A stretch of 64,000 bases of DNA. It comes from Russula earlei (lineage: Eukaryota; Basidiomycota; Agaricomycetes; Russulales; Russulaceae). The notes beneath the pieces were generated by a model. That model worked only from the letters and a program-made list of their open reading frames with translations, ran no database searches and was not told the origin of the DNA. The stretch lies in contig JAGFNK010000159.1 in NCBI GenBank assembly GCA_025769875.1, positions 42,465 to 106,464 on the forward strand, given 5' to 3'. This document shows, in pieces, positions 1 to 9,997 of this stretch (its first letter is position 1; each line of letters opens with the position of its first letter). A program made the translations under genes and the position numbers.

Positions 1-838
1 AAACCTCGGCCCCGGCCAGCCGGGGCTACGGACCACTTCCAGCCGCAGTCCACGCTACACACTTTGTCTCGCTCCAATAATGACTGTTAAAGTACATACT
101 CTGTAAATATTGCGTACTTATCTGAAGGTCCAAGACGAAGGGGCATGGGACAAGACAGAGTCTACTACAGTGGCTAAAAAAAAAAAAAGCACTAAACAAA
201 GGTCCAAGCACAATATAAACGATGCAGGGAAAGGAAACGGTCCGTAGGAGTCAATCAGGTGTTTCCACAGTGACTCAGTATGAGCCCGACGACCAAAAAG
301 AAAAACAAACAAATGCACAAAAAAGGGATCCCTCCCCCAAAAAAGTGCGTTCATCTCCGCCGCTTATCCGTGAATCGTGAAGGGGTGGAGAGAGCGGGAC
401 CAGACGGGACCACACTTGTGTCATTCATGTCTGAGAGCCAATAAAAAAACTTTGAGCACGCGAGCGTCAATAAATGATCATGTAGTCGTTGCCAATCATG
501 CCGCCGGATATCGAATGAGACAGGTCGCCCGACCCGACCTGTCTCCCGTAATCGCCCTGTACATCGGGGATGGGCAGCGAGCAAATACTATATTTTAGTA
601 ATCGACGACACGGGAGGGAACGGCCGCGTAAGCAAATCTTGCACGATTCCCACATCGACGGGGACCTCGGCCTTGGAAAGGTATCCGTCATCCCTGTGAT
701 TCAACACGCACGAGTCAATGGCCGGCTCCATCGTTGGGCCCGTAGAAAGCGACCAACGCACCAGAACTGTCGATGAGTTTATGAGTTTCGGTAACCATAA
801 CTATCGGCTCGGAACACCAGCATCGACGCTGGGCGCGA
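1..838. other. No supported gene
   Basis: I see no coding region here with a recognisable motif. Open frames are short and lack start context or splice logic. It is the 3' flank of the minus-strand cysteine synthase. An A-run near 176-188 may be part of the 3' processing region of a neighbour, but nothing firm can be said. Confidence 0.4.
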
Positions 839-2895
839 TCAGAAAAGAGCACGACGAACCTTGGAATGATGTCGGGCGCCAGAATCGCACCTGCATTGAT
901 TTGGCGCGCGTGGTCCCGCGGTGGTCGTTGGCGTCAGGGAAACGGAGGCCTGAAAACAGGGAGACAGGAAGGACTCACAGCACGGTGACAATCTTCTCTC
1001 CGTTGCTCCAGGCCATCTTGCGCGCAAGCTTGACGCATGCGATTAGATTCACGGCGCTACTGGATCCGAGAAACAGGCCGTCGCGCTGCACCAGGAAGCG
1101 CGACATACTGACCGCCTCAGCGTCCGTGACCCTAAGGAGAGTTGTCATTTGTCGTCAGCTTCTCTGTCATTTGTCCAAAGGGACGGAATGAGATGCGCGC
1201 ACCGAAAAGCATCATCGATCACGGGGAGCGCGAGTTCGATGTTCTTCGTGATGCGATTGATCCCGATGCCCTCAACGACGGTATCAACTTGATGTCGCCG
1301 CCTGGTGCCCTCGCTCTCCTTGGGGTCGTACATGACGCAGTGCTTTACCTGACCATTTGGATCACAGCCGCGTCCGGTTGCAATTGTGAAAGCGCACCGC
1401 CACTTGACGTACCTTGTTGTAAAGCCCACTGCCTTCTGGATCCGCAAGCACCACGAGGATGTCATCCGCCACTGATTTGAGAAATTGGCCTGTGCCTGCA
1501 ATCGTACCACCAGTTCCTTGAGATAGTTCCACATTCAGACGGAGGCCGGGGACGTGAGAACGGCATGACTGACCGGCGCCAGCGACGAAAGCAACGATTT
1601 CGCCGTTCGTCTGCCGCCAAATTTCGGGACCCGTGCCAGAATAGTGCGCATCAAAGTTGCTACGGTTCTGCAAAAAGGCACCATGTCGCGTCCATACGTT
1701 GCTGATGACAAGAGCTACCTGGACTGACCTCGAACTGATCGGCAAAAAAGCCGCGAGCGTGGGAATGTGACTCTTCACTGAAAGAGGCGTGATGACCGTT
1801 GCCGTTGCCGTTCAGAGAGACCGACCGCGCCGTTTTCTTGAGGATACGTGAATGAGCTCGATGAGACGAGGGCGATTTAGCACCCGAAAAATGAAGTGCA
1901 TATTCCCGAGCTAGGTTCTTGATGTTCATGAGATGTCGCTTCTGTTAGCCGGTCACTAGTCCTGTGCACTCACAACATACTACAAGAACAGCATGACTTG
2001 TGAGTGACCCTGCTTGAGGGGACGTAAGATCAGGCTTGCCTGCTTCTTGTCCACAATGCTTGCCGGTCGAACTCTCTCGACGTTCGCACCGAGAGCTTCC
2101 AGTGCCTTCACTTTTTCAAGGGCGATATCGTCGGGCATAACGATGGCTGTAAATAACACGATAAGGAATGGGGCAAAGTTGGCTCGTAAAAAGAATGATC
2201 TCACTAGCGTCATATCCTCTGTCAATGCCATTGAAAACTTAGTTAGTGTGCCAAGGACTCTGAGAAAGATGCGCACCGAGCCCGAGCAATTGTGGCTATT
2301 GATATACCAGTGGATCCTACTGTACCCTCGAAGATCCGTGAACCGGTGTACGGCTGTAGCAGTCCTTCACGCTCAGCGTCTTCAATTACTGCACCGGGCA
2401 ATGGTCAGCGCGCGGCAGGGTTTTGCGAACATAATACCGAACGTACTTCTGAGTGCGACACGGTCCTTTACGCTTCCCCCGGGGTTGAGATACTACGAAT
2501 GTGTCCAGTTTCAGAGGTGACGCAAACGCCACATGACCACACTTTTCTTTTGGGCAGCTCTGCGCACCTCCGCTTTGCCAAGAATCTCGACACCCAACGC
2601 ATCGCTAAGCGAATTGATCCGAATTAGCGGCGTGTTTCCTTCGCACTCTGTCAGGCCAAAAACATTGGACACGGGTCGACAGATGAACAAACACACCGAT
2701 CAAGCCGGTCACTCCATCCAGTATCTCGTCACCGCGCAACTCGATGGGGCGTAGATTAGCCCTCGCCGTTTCGCTGGCTTCCTTGCGTTTCCTGTACGCA
2801 GAGACGACGGAGGTGGACGCGAAGGAGAGAGAGAAGCCGATGACAACGCCGAAGAAAAGATGCCGCGCGGTTGATGCTGACGGCAACCAAGACAT
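839..2895 (-). CDS. Membrane-anchored fungal cysteine synthase, 12 exons
   Basis: This is a PLP-dependent beta-replacement enzyme (O-acetylserine sulfhydrylase family) that makes cysteine from O-acetylserine and sulfide. Exons on the minus strand: 2895-2697, 2647-2568, 2492-2447, 2388-2277, 2218-2205 (14-nt microexon), 2146-2040, 1941-1729, 1667-1574, 1516-1413, 1348-1203, 1131-979, 890-839. Their lengths sum to 1320 nt, i.e. 439 residues with one stop. An N-terminal hydrophobic segment (HLFFGVVIGFSLSF) suggests a membrane anchor, as in the fungal mitochondrial outer-membrane type. Then come GNTPLIRINSLSD, LNPGGSVKDR with the PLP lysine, GSTGIS, the GTGG phosphate loop and the C-terminal CDSGARH. 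All borders are GT-AG except the exon 6 donor, which is GC. A fungal insertion (residues about 190-250, Ser/His-rich, before ARGFFADQFE) fits Cys2-type enzymes. The short end KVRRALF after CDSGARHHS is unusual. The gene appears intact. Confidence 0.9.
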
Positions 2896-3769
2896 GGTGC
2901 ACGTTCGGAGGGGAGCACCAGAGAGATTATAGGGTGCGGCGGCGGTGCGCTGAGAGGTGAAAAGCCGCCTCAGGAGATCTGGGGGAATTGTGAGAGCAAA
3001 GCGGGCCTCGAGAGGGAAGCGCCCAGTCGCGTGTTAACTTGAAGCACGCGTCAAGGGCATGTCGAGCGCACGTGGGCAGCTCACCGAAAGGTGAAGGTGA
3101 TGGACAGCCGTGTTGAACCGCTACCACCACCAGAAGTCAGGGCCACTCGTCCTAACCTTCGTATAACCATAGCACAACACGATCTAAACCAAATGCCACA
3201 CCAGGCGAAAATTGGGAGACTCCCATGGTAATCCCCTACCACTTAATTATGAACACGAATAAAGTCCCTATTCCTCGTCAACTGAACATGCCCTACACTA
3301 AGTAAGAGCCTGCTTTTACCACTCAACGGCCCCAACTTTTGAGCCTGCAGAGACCAATCGACCCGACAGTCCAATGTCACTCACCACACCCGGTAAAATG
3401 TAAGTCTGTGTTTCCCAAACTACATATCATGAGACCCACACTGCCGGGACGCGCGTAAATGTATATGTCCTCACACTTCTAGGTCCTCGCACCGGCCACA
3501 GCGTATTAGATAGGGCGGATCTGTTTTCTCCTGCTATCTTATGTTTATTCCTGATAGTCAGTATATACATGACTCTGAATAAAGCGCTTTCCAAAACGAG
3601 ACAAAAGGACATTCGTATCCCTCTTTGTTTACTCGAGGCAATCGCGCGGATGGGGAGAGGAGGGTCACCGTACTAATATTTTCCGCATGTTTGACCAGTT
3701 ATATTTGATTTGAGCCCTCGGTGGCCCACTTCGATAAATCGCTTCGTCATCAACCTCTCCATCCCGACT
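2896..3769. other. Intergenic, nothing recognised
   Basis: This stretch lies between the divergent starts of the cysteine synthase (minus) and the CoA-binding gene (plus). It must contain both promoters, but I find no convincing TATA box or conserved motif and no ORF worth calling. Confidence 0.4.
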
Positions 3770-4383
3770 ATGGCTCGCACTGTCGCGGAGATACAACGAC
3801 TGTTCCTTTCCTCGCCTCGTTACGCCGTCGTCGGTGCATCGAAAGACCAATCAAAGTATGGCACGAAAGTGGGCACATGATACGGGTTCCCCCTTGCGAG
3901 ATCAGCTTGTTCATTCACGAACATGTCGTAGGTCTTGCAATGGTACCTCGCGCGTAACCTATCGGTCACCCCGGTGCATCCTGTTCGTTTGCACGGTCAC
4001 CCTTCGATACGAGATCCGTGCTTACACGTGCCTTGTATCATGTATGTAGAAGGAAAGCAAGCTCGAAGGAGTAGCAACGGTGTCGGATCTGGCAGATATC
4101 CCTGCACCCACTGAAACTTCAGTGAGCATCATCACGAACCCCAAGGTTAGTATAGTCGATCCTTTCCGATCTCTTCATTCGTAACCGCCAGGCCAGGTGA
4201 CGCTCGGTCTACTCCAGCAGGCGAAAGGAGCTGAACGTACCTGCCCTTTGGCTGCAACCAGGAGCTGAGGACGACGCTGTGAAAGATTACATTCACGCAA
4301 ACGGACTCGGGGACAAGGTACTCTACGGTGGGCCGTGTATACTTGTGGAGGGCGATGGCATCCGGAAGAAAAGCTTGCTCTAG
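3770..4383 (+). pseudogene. CoA-binding-domain (Rossmann) protein gene with one frameshift
   Basis: Four exons can be read: 3770-3868, 3932-3982, 4050-4145 and 4197-4383, joined by GT-AG introns of 51-67 nt. The product matches the small CoA-binding Rossmann family (YccU-like). It has an N-terminal RYAVVGASKD nucleotide-binding loop, KYGTKVLQWY, VTPVHP, then SVSIITNPK, LWLQPGAEDD and a C-terminal GGPCILVEGD. The last exon carries exactly one surplus base, in AAAGGAG at about 4224-4230. Removing it restores the family sequence through to a stop at 4381-4383. So the gene is full-length but frameshifted: either a recent pseudogene or an assembly error. The function of the family is poorly known. 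The end of the last exon lies in duplicated module A, and a decayed copy is at about 21955-22075. Confidence 0.75.
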
Positions 4384-6900
4384 GTTCGAACCGTTGCCGG
4401 GTATTTGTGAGGCTGAAACGAATTGTCGTCTTGTACCTGTGCCTCTGGATCGCACCCGCAACGACAAACGCACCTGGGTCAGATGCACGATCAGACACCG
4501 AAACTCGAGATCGGATATCTTGTGCGACGCCGTCTTGTTAGAGATTTCGCGGCATTCCGAGGCCATCCGTGCTTAGTGCTTGACCTCCAGGGCGACCGTG
4601 CGGCAGTGGGCCGCTCCGATCATACTCCGGAAAGCTAGTCAGGTCCCGCGACCCTGAGTTTCAGTTTGGTCCAGCCTCAGCGGAGGTTAAGGGTTGGCTC
4701 CTCCATGTGCGACCCAGGCCCACTGTTTTTGAGCCAAGTGACGCATTTAGGTAGATCGATTGGTCAGGTCATTCATTGCCGAGAATTGGACGGAGATAAG
4801 GATAGTTACTGTCCCACCCTTGAAGGGACGAAGCAATGGCAAAAAATCGGACAAAGCTACCCTTCCTCAAGGCTCACGCCATGCATTCAATTCATACTCA
4901 AGTATCAGGACCTCGTGCCCAACTCAGCTTCCTGCAAGAGTTGCGACAGTAAGAGATGTTGTGAAGCAAACGCAAGGGGAAAACATCAAGGATCAACAGC
5001 CTCGATGGCAGACAAGAAGTCGACATTTCGGCAGATTGAGTTCTTATCGTCGTTTGTCGCTCATATTTTGCCCTTACGTTAAACGGATCGAACAACATGA
5101 TGAGGCCCCGTTTGTCAAATTTCCCAGTTGTGGACTTGATACAGTCACCGCTCCGTCCACTCGACCCCTAGTGTTTCGCGAAACCAGCGAATCGATATCA
5201 AAAGTCACGCTGCTATGAAGTCGTCCGCGACCACATTCTCCTCTGACCGTTGTCTACCACGTCACAAATGCGTTTCCGGAAGAGACTCCTTCCGGGGCAT
5301 CAGGCGGGACTACTTTAAAGTGGAACGTTGTGTCCCATGGCTGCCCGAAGACAAACTAAGTTTTACCATTCTGAGATAGCACTGCAGTCTCGGAGCGAGA
5401 CGCTTGTGCCGGCACATGCAAAGCGACAAGGGAGTGATGGAGTACAGTACCGGACAGACTTGAATCTCCCCTCCCAGAACTGAAGCCCCAGAGCACACAG
5501 CAACGTAGCGTGCCTGCGTGCATACACCGGAAGTGTCGTTGATCGCCGGAAGTTACGGCTGCGAACGGCTGGCGGTCGTCATCGTTCACACAATCATCAT
5601 GAAGTACCAGAGCGTGCTCGTTCTCATTTCTGCAATCGTCGGGACTCTTGCAAGCCCTACACAGGATGTGCTGGCACCTTCTAAGCACCGGCCTCTCGTG
5701 ATTTGGCACGGGCTTGGTGTGTACCGCTCTGCTTCCTACCATGGCTTCCGTGTGTCGACGAACCCGTCCCACAGGCGACTCGTATGACTCTCCCGGCATT
5801 CTCAAATTCCAGTCGTCCATCGAGGAGATGTATCCCGGGATATTCATACACTCGGTGTACATCGACCCGGACTCGAAGGAAGATCGACGGGCCACCTACG
5901 TGCGTCCTGAGCTCTTTCCCCATCCCCACTCACCACCTTTCAGTATTTTCCGTGCTTACGCACAACTCTTAAATAGTATGGGAACGTCAATGACCAAGTG
6001 GAACTCGTCGCCGAGCAACTGAAACACTTGCACCACCTGTCGGGTGGCTTCGACGCAATCGGGTTCTCCCAGGGTGTGTAGTCGTCAATGGGCATGAAAG
6101 GTTCCCTTCCAGGGCCGTCGCTAATGATCCCTCCATCCACCAGGAGGGCAGTTTCTCCGCGCATACGTCGAGCGCTACAATGACCCGCCAATTCGCAATC
6201 TCATCACCTTCGGTTCACAGCACATGGGCGTAGCTGATATACCGCCGTGCCGAACCCATGATCTGCTCTGCAATCTTGCGCGACGGGCGGCGCGCGCCGG
6301 CGCATACAACGAGTGGGCCCAGGAGAACCTCGTTCAGGTAACGCGTCTCCTTTCTCCTTCCTCCTCCGCCAAATCGCACGTCAAGCCTCCGCTCCTCGAT
6401 CCGTCTGTTCACACGTTCTCGTCTCGTCGATAGGCGCAGTACTACCGCGACCCGGCCCAGCTCGCGCGGTATCTCGAGTCGAACCGCTTCCTGACGTCCG
6501 TCAACAACGAGCTGCCCGCGCCGCGCAAGAACGCGACATACGCGGAGCATCTCGCGCAGCTCGACGCGCTCGTCCTCGTCCTTTTCGAGCAGGACGGCCT
6601 GGTCGTGCCCAAGGAGAGCGCCTGGTTCGGGTCGTATGCGACGGAGGACGGGGATGATGATGCACAGAGCCCATTCTTGGACTTGGGGCGGGAAGTGAAG
6701 GAAGGAGAGGGCGAGAGGGCGATCGTGCCGATGCGCGAGCAGTCGCTGTATGTTGAAGACTGGATCGGATTGCGCACGCTTGACGAGAGCGGGCGCGTCG
6801 TACTCGCGTCGTGCGATAGCGAACACATGCAGCTCTCGGTCGAGTGCTGGCAGCCACTCGTGAAGCAATACGTCGGCTCGCGCTCATGAGGGCTCACTTG
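4250..6900 (+). repeat. Duplicated module A (copy 1)
   Basis: This stretch, from the last exon of the CoA-binding gene through the thioesterase, recurs in the same orientation as 21955-31340. There it is interrupted by the Plavaka element. Homology is obvious at both ends: the CoA-binding exon near 4250 aligns with 21960, and the thioesterase 3' end near 6850 aligns with 31290. It is diverged and deletion-ridden in copy 2. The 4384-5598 part holds no gene I can support. Confidence 0.8.
5599..6889 (+). CDS. PPT1: Palmitoyl-protein thioesterase 1
   Basis: This is a lysosomal/vacuolar alpha/beta-hydrolase that removes thioester-linked fatty acids from S-acylated proteins. Exons 5599-5716, 5775-5899, 5977-6073, 6144-6337 and 6434-6889 sum to 990 nt, i.e. 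329 residues, close to the usual length of about 306. Residues 1-18 form a signal peptide (KYQSVLVLISAIVGTLAS). Family landmarks: PLVIWHGLGDS; YGNVNDQVE; the nucleophile elbow GFSQGGQFLRAY; NLITFGSQHMGV; LFEQDGLVVPKES, whose Asp region fits the second triad residue; and SEHMQLS with the catalytic His. The start was chosen because it directly precedes the signal peptide. All borders are GT-AG. The gene is intact, and a decayed duplicate lies at 30307-31316. Confidence 0.92.
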
Positions 6901-7439
6901 TTTTGACCTCCGTCGATGCGCTCTTCAAATAGTTATGTTATATGTATGACTTTGTGTTGTATTTATTATTCTCTACCGTCATTCTTCCTCTCCTCGCTGA
7001 TTCAACTTTCATTATCGATCCTTCTGCCCCTAGCAGCGACTTCAAATTGCATTTCCGTGCATGCTACAGACATAACAGAACCGAAGTGTAAGATGTCCTA
7101 TTTTCAAGTGTCACTGGTCTGACAAAAGTTTGACATTTTATATAATTATAATGGCCTCCCAACGACAAATTTTCTCTCAGTTCAAACGATCAGAGGTATT
7201 TGCGACCCCGTTGGTCTGAAATCCAGAGACACTGCCACATTCCACGGAATGAAAGCGGGACATATGTCATGTCATCCTCATCGTCAATGGAACGATTTGA
7301 ATGAATTTGACATCAAGGAGCGACGGCGCAATCTCTTTGTCGCGGAAGTCGATTCCGTCTTATCATACGATCACATCTCGCTCTATTCAGCAAATTGATG
7401 GTCCTTGGAGTGGAAGAAGTTCATCATAGGCTGCGAGCA

Positions 7440-7446
7440 TATAAAG
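7440..7446 (+). promoter_or_regulatory. TATA box of the two-repeat gene (copy 1)
   Basis: TATAAAG lies in the context GCATATAAAGAGACTT, 236 nt upstream of the ATG. The same motif is kept at the equivalent place in copy 2 (19183-19189). A 5' UTR of roughly 200 nt with an intron would follow. Confidence 0.6.
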
Positions 7447-7607
7447 AGACTTACAAACGCCTCCCCATCTGACCATCCAACAACCTCGTTACCGCATCCC
7501 AGTCAGCCTTGTGCGTCCTTCATTTTCTTTCCAGTCTCTCCTGTTAGTCTGAGATACATTTCTCCTGTAGCCATCTTAACGTTTCGTTCAATCTCGACTT
7601 TATACAG

Positions 7608-7671
7608 GTTGGTGTTATACTACCATCTCGAGTCGTGGTATCCCTAGCTTCCATGTCCAACTTCATATCAG
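7608..7671 (+). other. Candidate 5' UTR intron covering a short upstream ORF
   Basis: CAG|GTTGGT at 7608 and ATATCAG| at 7671 would delimit a 64-nt intron. It contains an upstream ATG (7653) whose eight-codon frame ends in TGATG, the TGA overlapping the main start at 7676. If the intron is spliced, the upstream ORF disappears. If it is retained, the ORF could gate translation. The donor in copy 2 reads GTTAGT, which is closer to consensus. Confidence 0.5.
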
Positions 7672-7675
7672 CCTG

Positions 7676-8126
7676 ATGTCCAAAGTCACCTTCGCGAACA
7701 GTTCACCCGCCAATCTCATCTTGATTCCGCCGAGCGGTGTGCAAGACCCGCTCCCAACTGGCCATTTTAGAACCTATATTGGCCCTGGAGCGTATCAAGC
7801 CAGGAGCGGGCCAGAAATACTGTTGACCTTAGCATTGGATAGCGGTTCTCTCTTTACCGACATTTTCGGAATTGCTGTAAGTACCATGGCCTACCCTCGG
7901 CAGCCCGTCGATTACAACCTATCAGGGGACAAGCGTGACCTTCACTAATCGGTCTGGAAGCTCCGTTACGATATTTTCGCCAAGTGGTCAAGATATTTTA
8001 CGAAATGGTAGTAGTATAACCTATAAGTCGGGCGGAATATATACTTTCACGGACGACCAGGGGAGCAAAGTCTTAACCTTCAACCTCGACAAGGGTACTT
8101 TCTCCAGTCTCATATCTGCCATCTAG
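7676..8126 (+). CDS. Two-repeat beta-rich protein of unknown function (copy 1)
   Basis: Two exons of exactly 201 nt (7676-7876 and 7926-8126) flank a 49-nt GT-AG intron, giving 133 residues. Each exon encodes one repeat of about 65 residues, and the two align along their length: VTFANSS/VTFTNRS, PPSGVQD/SPSGQD, TYIGPGAY/TYKSGGIY, LLTLALDSG/LTFNLDKG. Alternating hydrophobic residues suggest beta strands, perhaps a small beta-sandwich or trefoil-like fold. There is no signal peptide, cysteine or membrane segment, so it is probably cytosolic. I do not recognise the family. A TATA box and a candidate 5' UTR intron lie upstream. Copies at 19419 (intact) and 44493 (broken) show an expanding gene family. 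Confidence 0.75.
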
Positions 8127-9118
8127 TCCCTTGCCAGGACTGTAAGTGATCATCCTTCCTGACATCAAAGTGTCGAGGAAATCTAATCTATGCACAACTT
8201 TTTTTTTGGGCCCAGATTTGAGAGGATGGATACATGAACCGAGCCCATGAACTCCGCCAGCCCTACGCCACTTCGGATTCAACTCCATATCTTAGAACTC
8301 GTGTCATCGCTGGTTGATGTTGTTTTACATGTAGCTTCGCTTCTGCTTTGAATGTTGTATGTAACCTGTATTTTGTGCGTTTGAATCGAACTCCGACGCA
8401 ATGTTCGCGATGATCTTTCTTTGAGATAGACTGAGTGTGAATGTAGCGCCCATAACTGGCTGGAAACCCTTGTCGCGCGCAAGGTTTAAGCTAGCCCGGG
8501 ACGGCAGTGTGTAGCGGGACAGTTGAACATCAATTGAGGGAATCTGTGTTGTCTAGGTTGGGTAGTCCCACACAAGGGGAAAAAATACACCCCACCAAAC
8601 CAACCCACATGATTTTGACAGACAGGGCAAGAGCGAAGGCGTGGGTTAAATAGTCTGGAACATACTTTTGCAATGCCGTTGATCTGCTCGTCTCGCCGCT
8701 TGAAATGCGTCACCGTCACCTTATGAATGAGCAGGTGAGATAAAGCGCTCATCACATAGAGCTGGACGACCAAGGGTGGGGGGGCAAAGGAAGCGAGAAG
8801 CACCAAGCAGACACGTTGGAGACTATGTACCATCTTGACAGAGCCACGCTGAAAGTCTGAGGGAGCGGGTTCAAGTTGGAAAGTTTCAGTAACCAATGCA
8901 TTGCACTGCGACCTGTAGCGGCTTCACCAGAGAGGAGACCAGATATGCTCGTAATCGGTGCGATGGTATTCGGTTTATTCGCGAGGACTCATCATGACCG
9001 GGGGCATCACGTGTCAGTATAGAGAGTATTAAGACCTGAGCCCGCACACATTACAGTATTTCCGTCAATCAACATCAGTGCAGAAACGGCAGCACTAACT
9101 CGGGCACAGCAACCGCAG
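8127..9118. other. Module B intergenic stretch
   Basis: This is the 3' flank of the two-repeat gene. A minus-strand open frame at 8486-8896 is partly preserved in copy 2 (20350-20628) but shows frame breaks between copies and has no recognisable motif, so I do not call it a gene. Confidence 0.35.
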
Positions 9119-9815
9119 TCAACTCGAAGATGCGTGTTCGAACCCAAGCCTCATCTTCCAGAATGATTGTAATATCCGCTCTTCATCGGTCGTCTGCCCG
9201 GCTGAAGCAACAACTTTCTTCGCCGTTGCCTGTTCTCGCAAGGGTGTAGGAGCGGACTCGGAGATGATCTTGCGACGGCACGAGAACGACGTGCCCCAGT
9301 TGGCAAGGCTCGGAAAAACGCAGAAGCTGGGCCCGCCGATTGTCGCAGTGCACGAGCGGCGAGCTAGAGCTCGCGACATGGAACGACGTTGTCCACGGCC
9401 GCGCCAGTAAAATCGCCATCGCTTCGCCCACAGCATCCGCTGGCAAGGGTGCCGTCGTCAGAATAGGCCCGAGTGCGTCAGCATCTGGCTCATCAATGGC
9501 AGTAAAGGCGACTGTCGGGACTGCCTTGGCTGCGCTCCCACTGGCACTGCCGAAGGCTGGGAGGCCCGAGAACGGGGCCATAGTGGCCCTAGGGATGACG
9601 GATAAGGGGTGGTTTGGTCGTCCAGCTGCTGTCGTATTCGTGGGCAGAAACGGCGCAAGGGATGATAATATTGAAGGAGGTGGTGGCGATGCGGGTAAAA
9701 GAGAAGGTACAGCTGGGGATGGTCGGAAGCGGAGCGGGGTTTCACTCCACTCGAAACCGTGGGATTCGACACGACGGACAGGAATGGATACTATATTACC
9801 CTGTACATTCGTCAC
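9119..9815 (-). pseudogene. Frameshifted copy of the hypothetical ORF at 20874-21551
   Basis: This minus-strand region encodes nearly the same product as the open 225-codon frame in module B copy 2. Copy 1 has one extra base near 9315 (AAAAACG against AAAGCG), which splits the frame after the RAQLLRF residues. The shared part starts around MAPFSGLPAFGS and ends KMRLGFEHASSS. The region before LRFRPS is unrelated between copies because the duplication boundary falls there. No family is recognised, and whether either copy is expressed is unknown. Confidence 0.35.
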
Positions 9816-9997
9816 CCCCGGTCATTCGTCAGGTACTCTCAGGTCACATCAGTCACAGTGCCGTTTTCAAAGTCCGATTCGTCCCTGTGAATCCGTGAAG
9901 ATGGTTGAGGCAGCAGGCAAAGTCTTTTAGGCTACATACTGTGTTTTATGTATGTATAGACCTAAAATATCACACTCACAACCATTAAGTGAAGAAT
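9741..9997. other. Boundary between module B and the repeat block
   Basis: No gene seen. CpG frequency drops sharply to the right of here, marking entry into decayed transposon sequence. Confidence 0.4.

Larger units (their letters stand above)
7170..9740 (+). repeat. Duplicated module B (copy 1)
   Basis: A segment of about 2.57 kb that recurs, highly similar and in the same orientation, as 18912-21494. It contains the two-repeat protein gene with its promoter and a minus-strand ORF region. The match starts at the TCTCTCAGTTC...ACGATCAGAGG stretch and ends at GGAAGCGGAGCGGGGT in both copies. A partial third copy, CpG-depleted, is at 44469-46060. Confidence 0.9.

Noticed and set aside
7608..7671. 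Upstream ORF as a definite translational regulator
   Set aside because: A plausible 5' UTR intron removes it, so it is kept only as a finding with both readings.
8486..8896. Minus-strand open frame of 136 codons in module B
   Set aside because: Frame not conserved in copy 2 (20350-20656) and no motif. More likely a chance frame.
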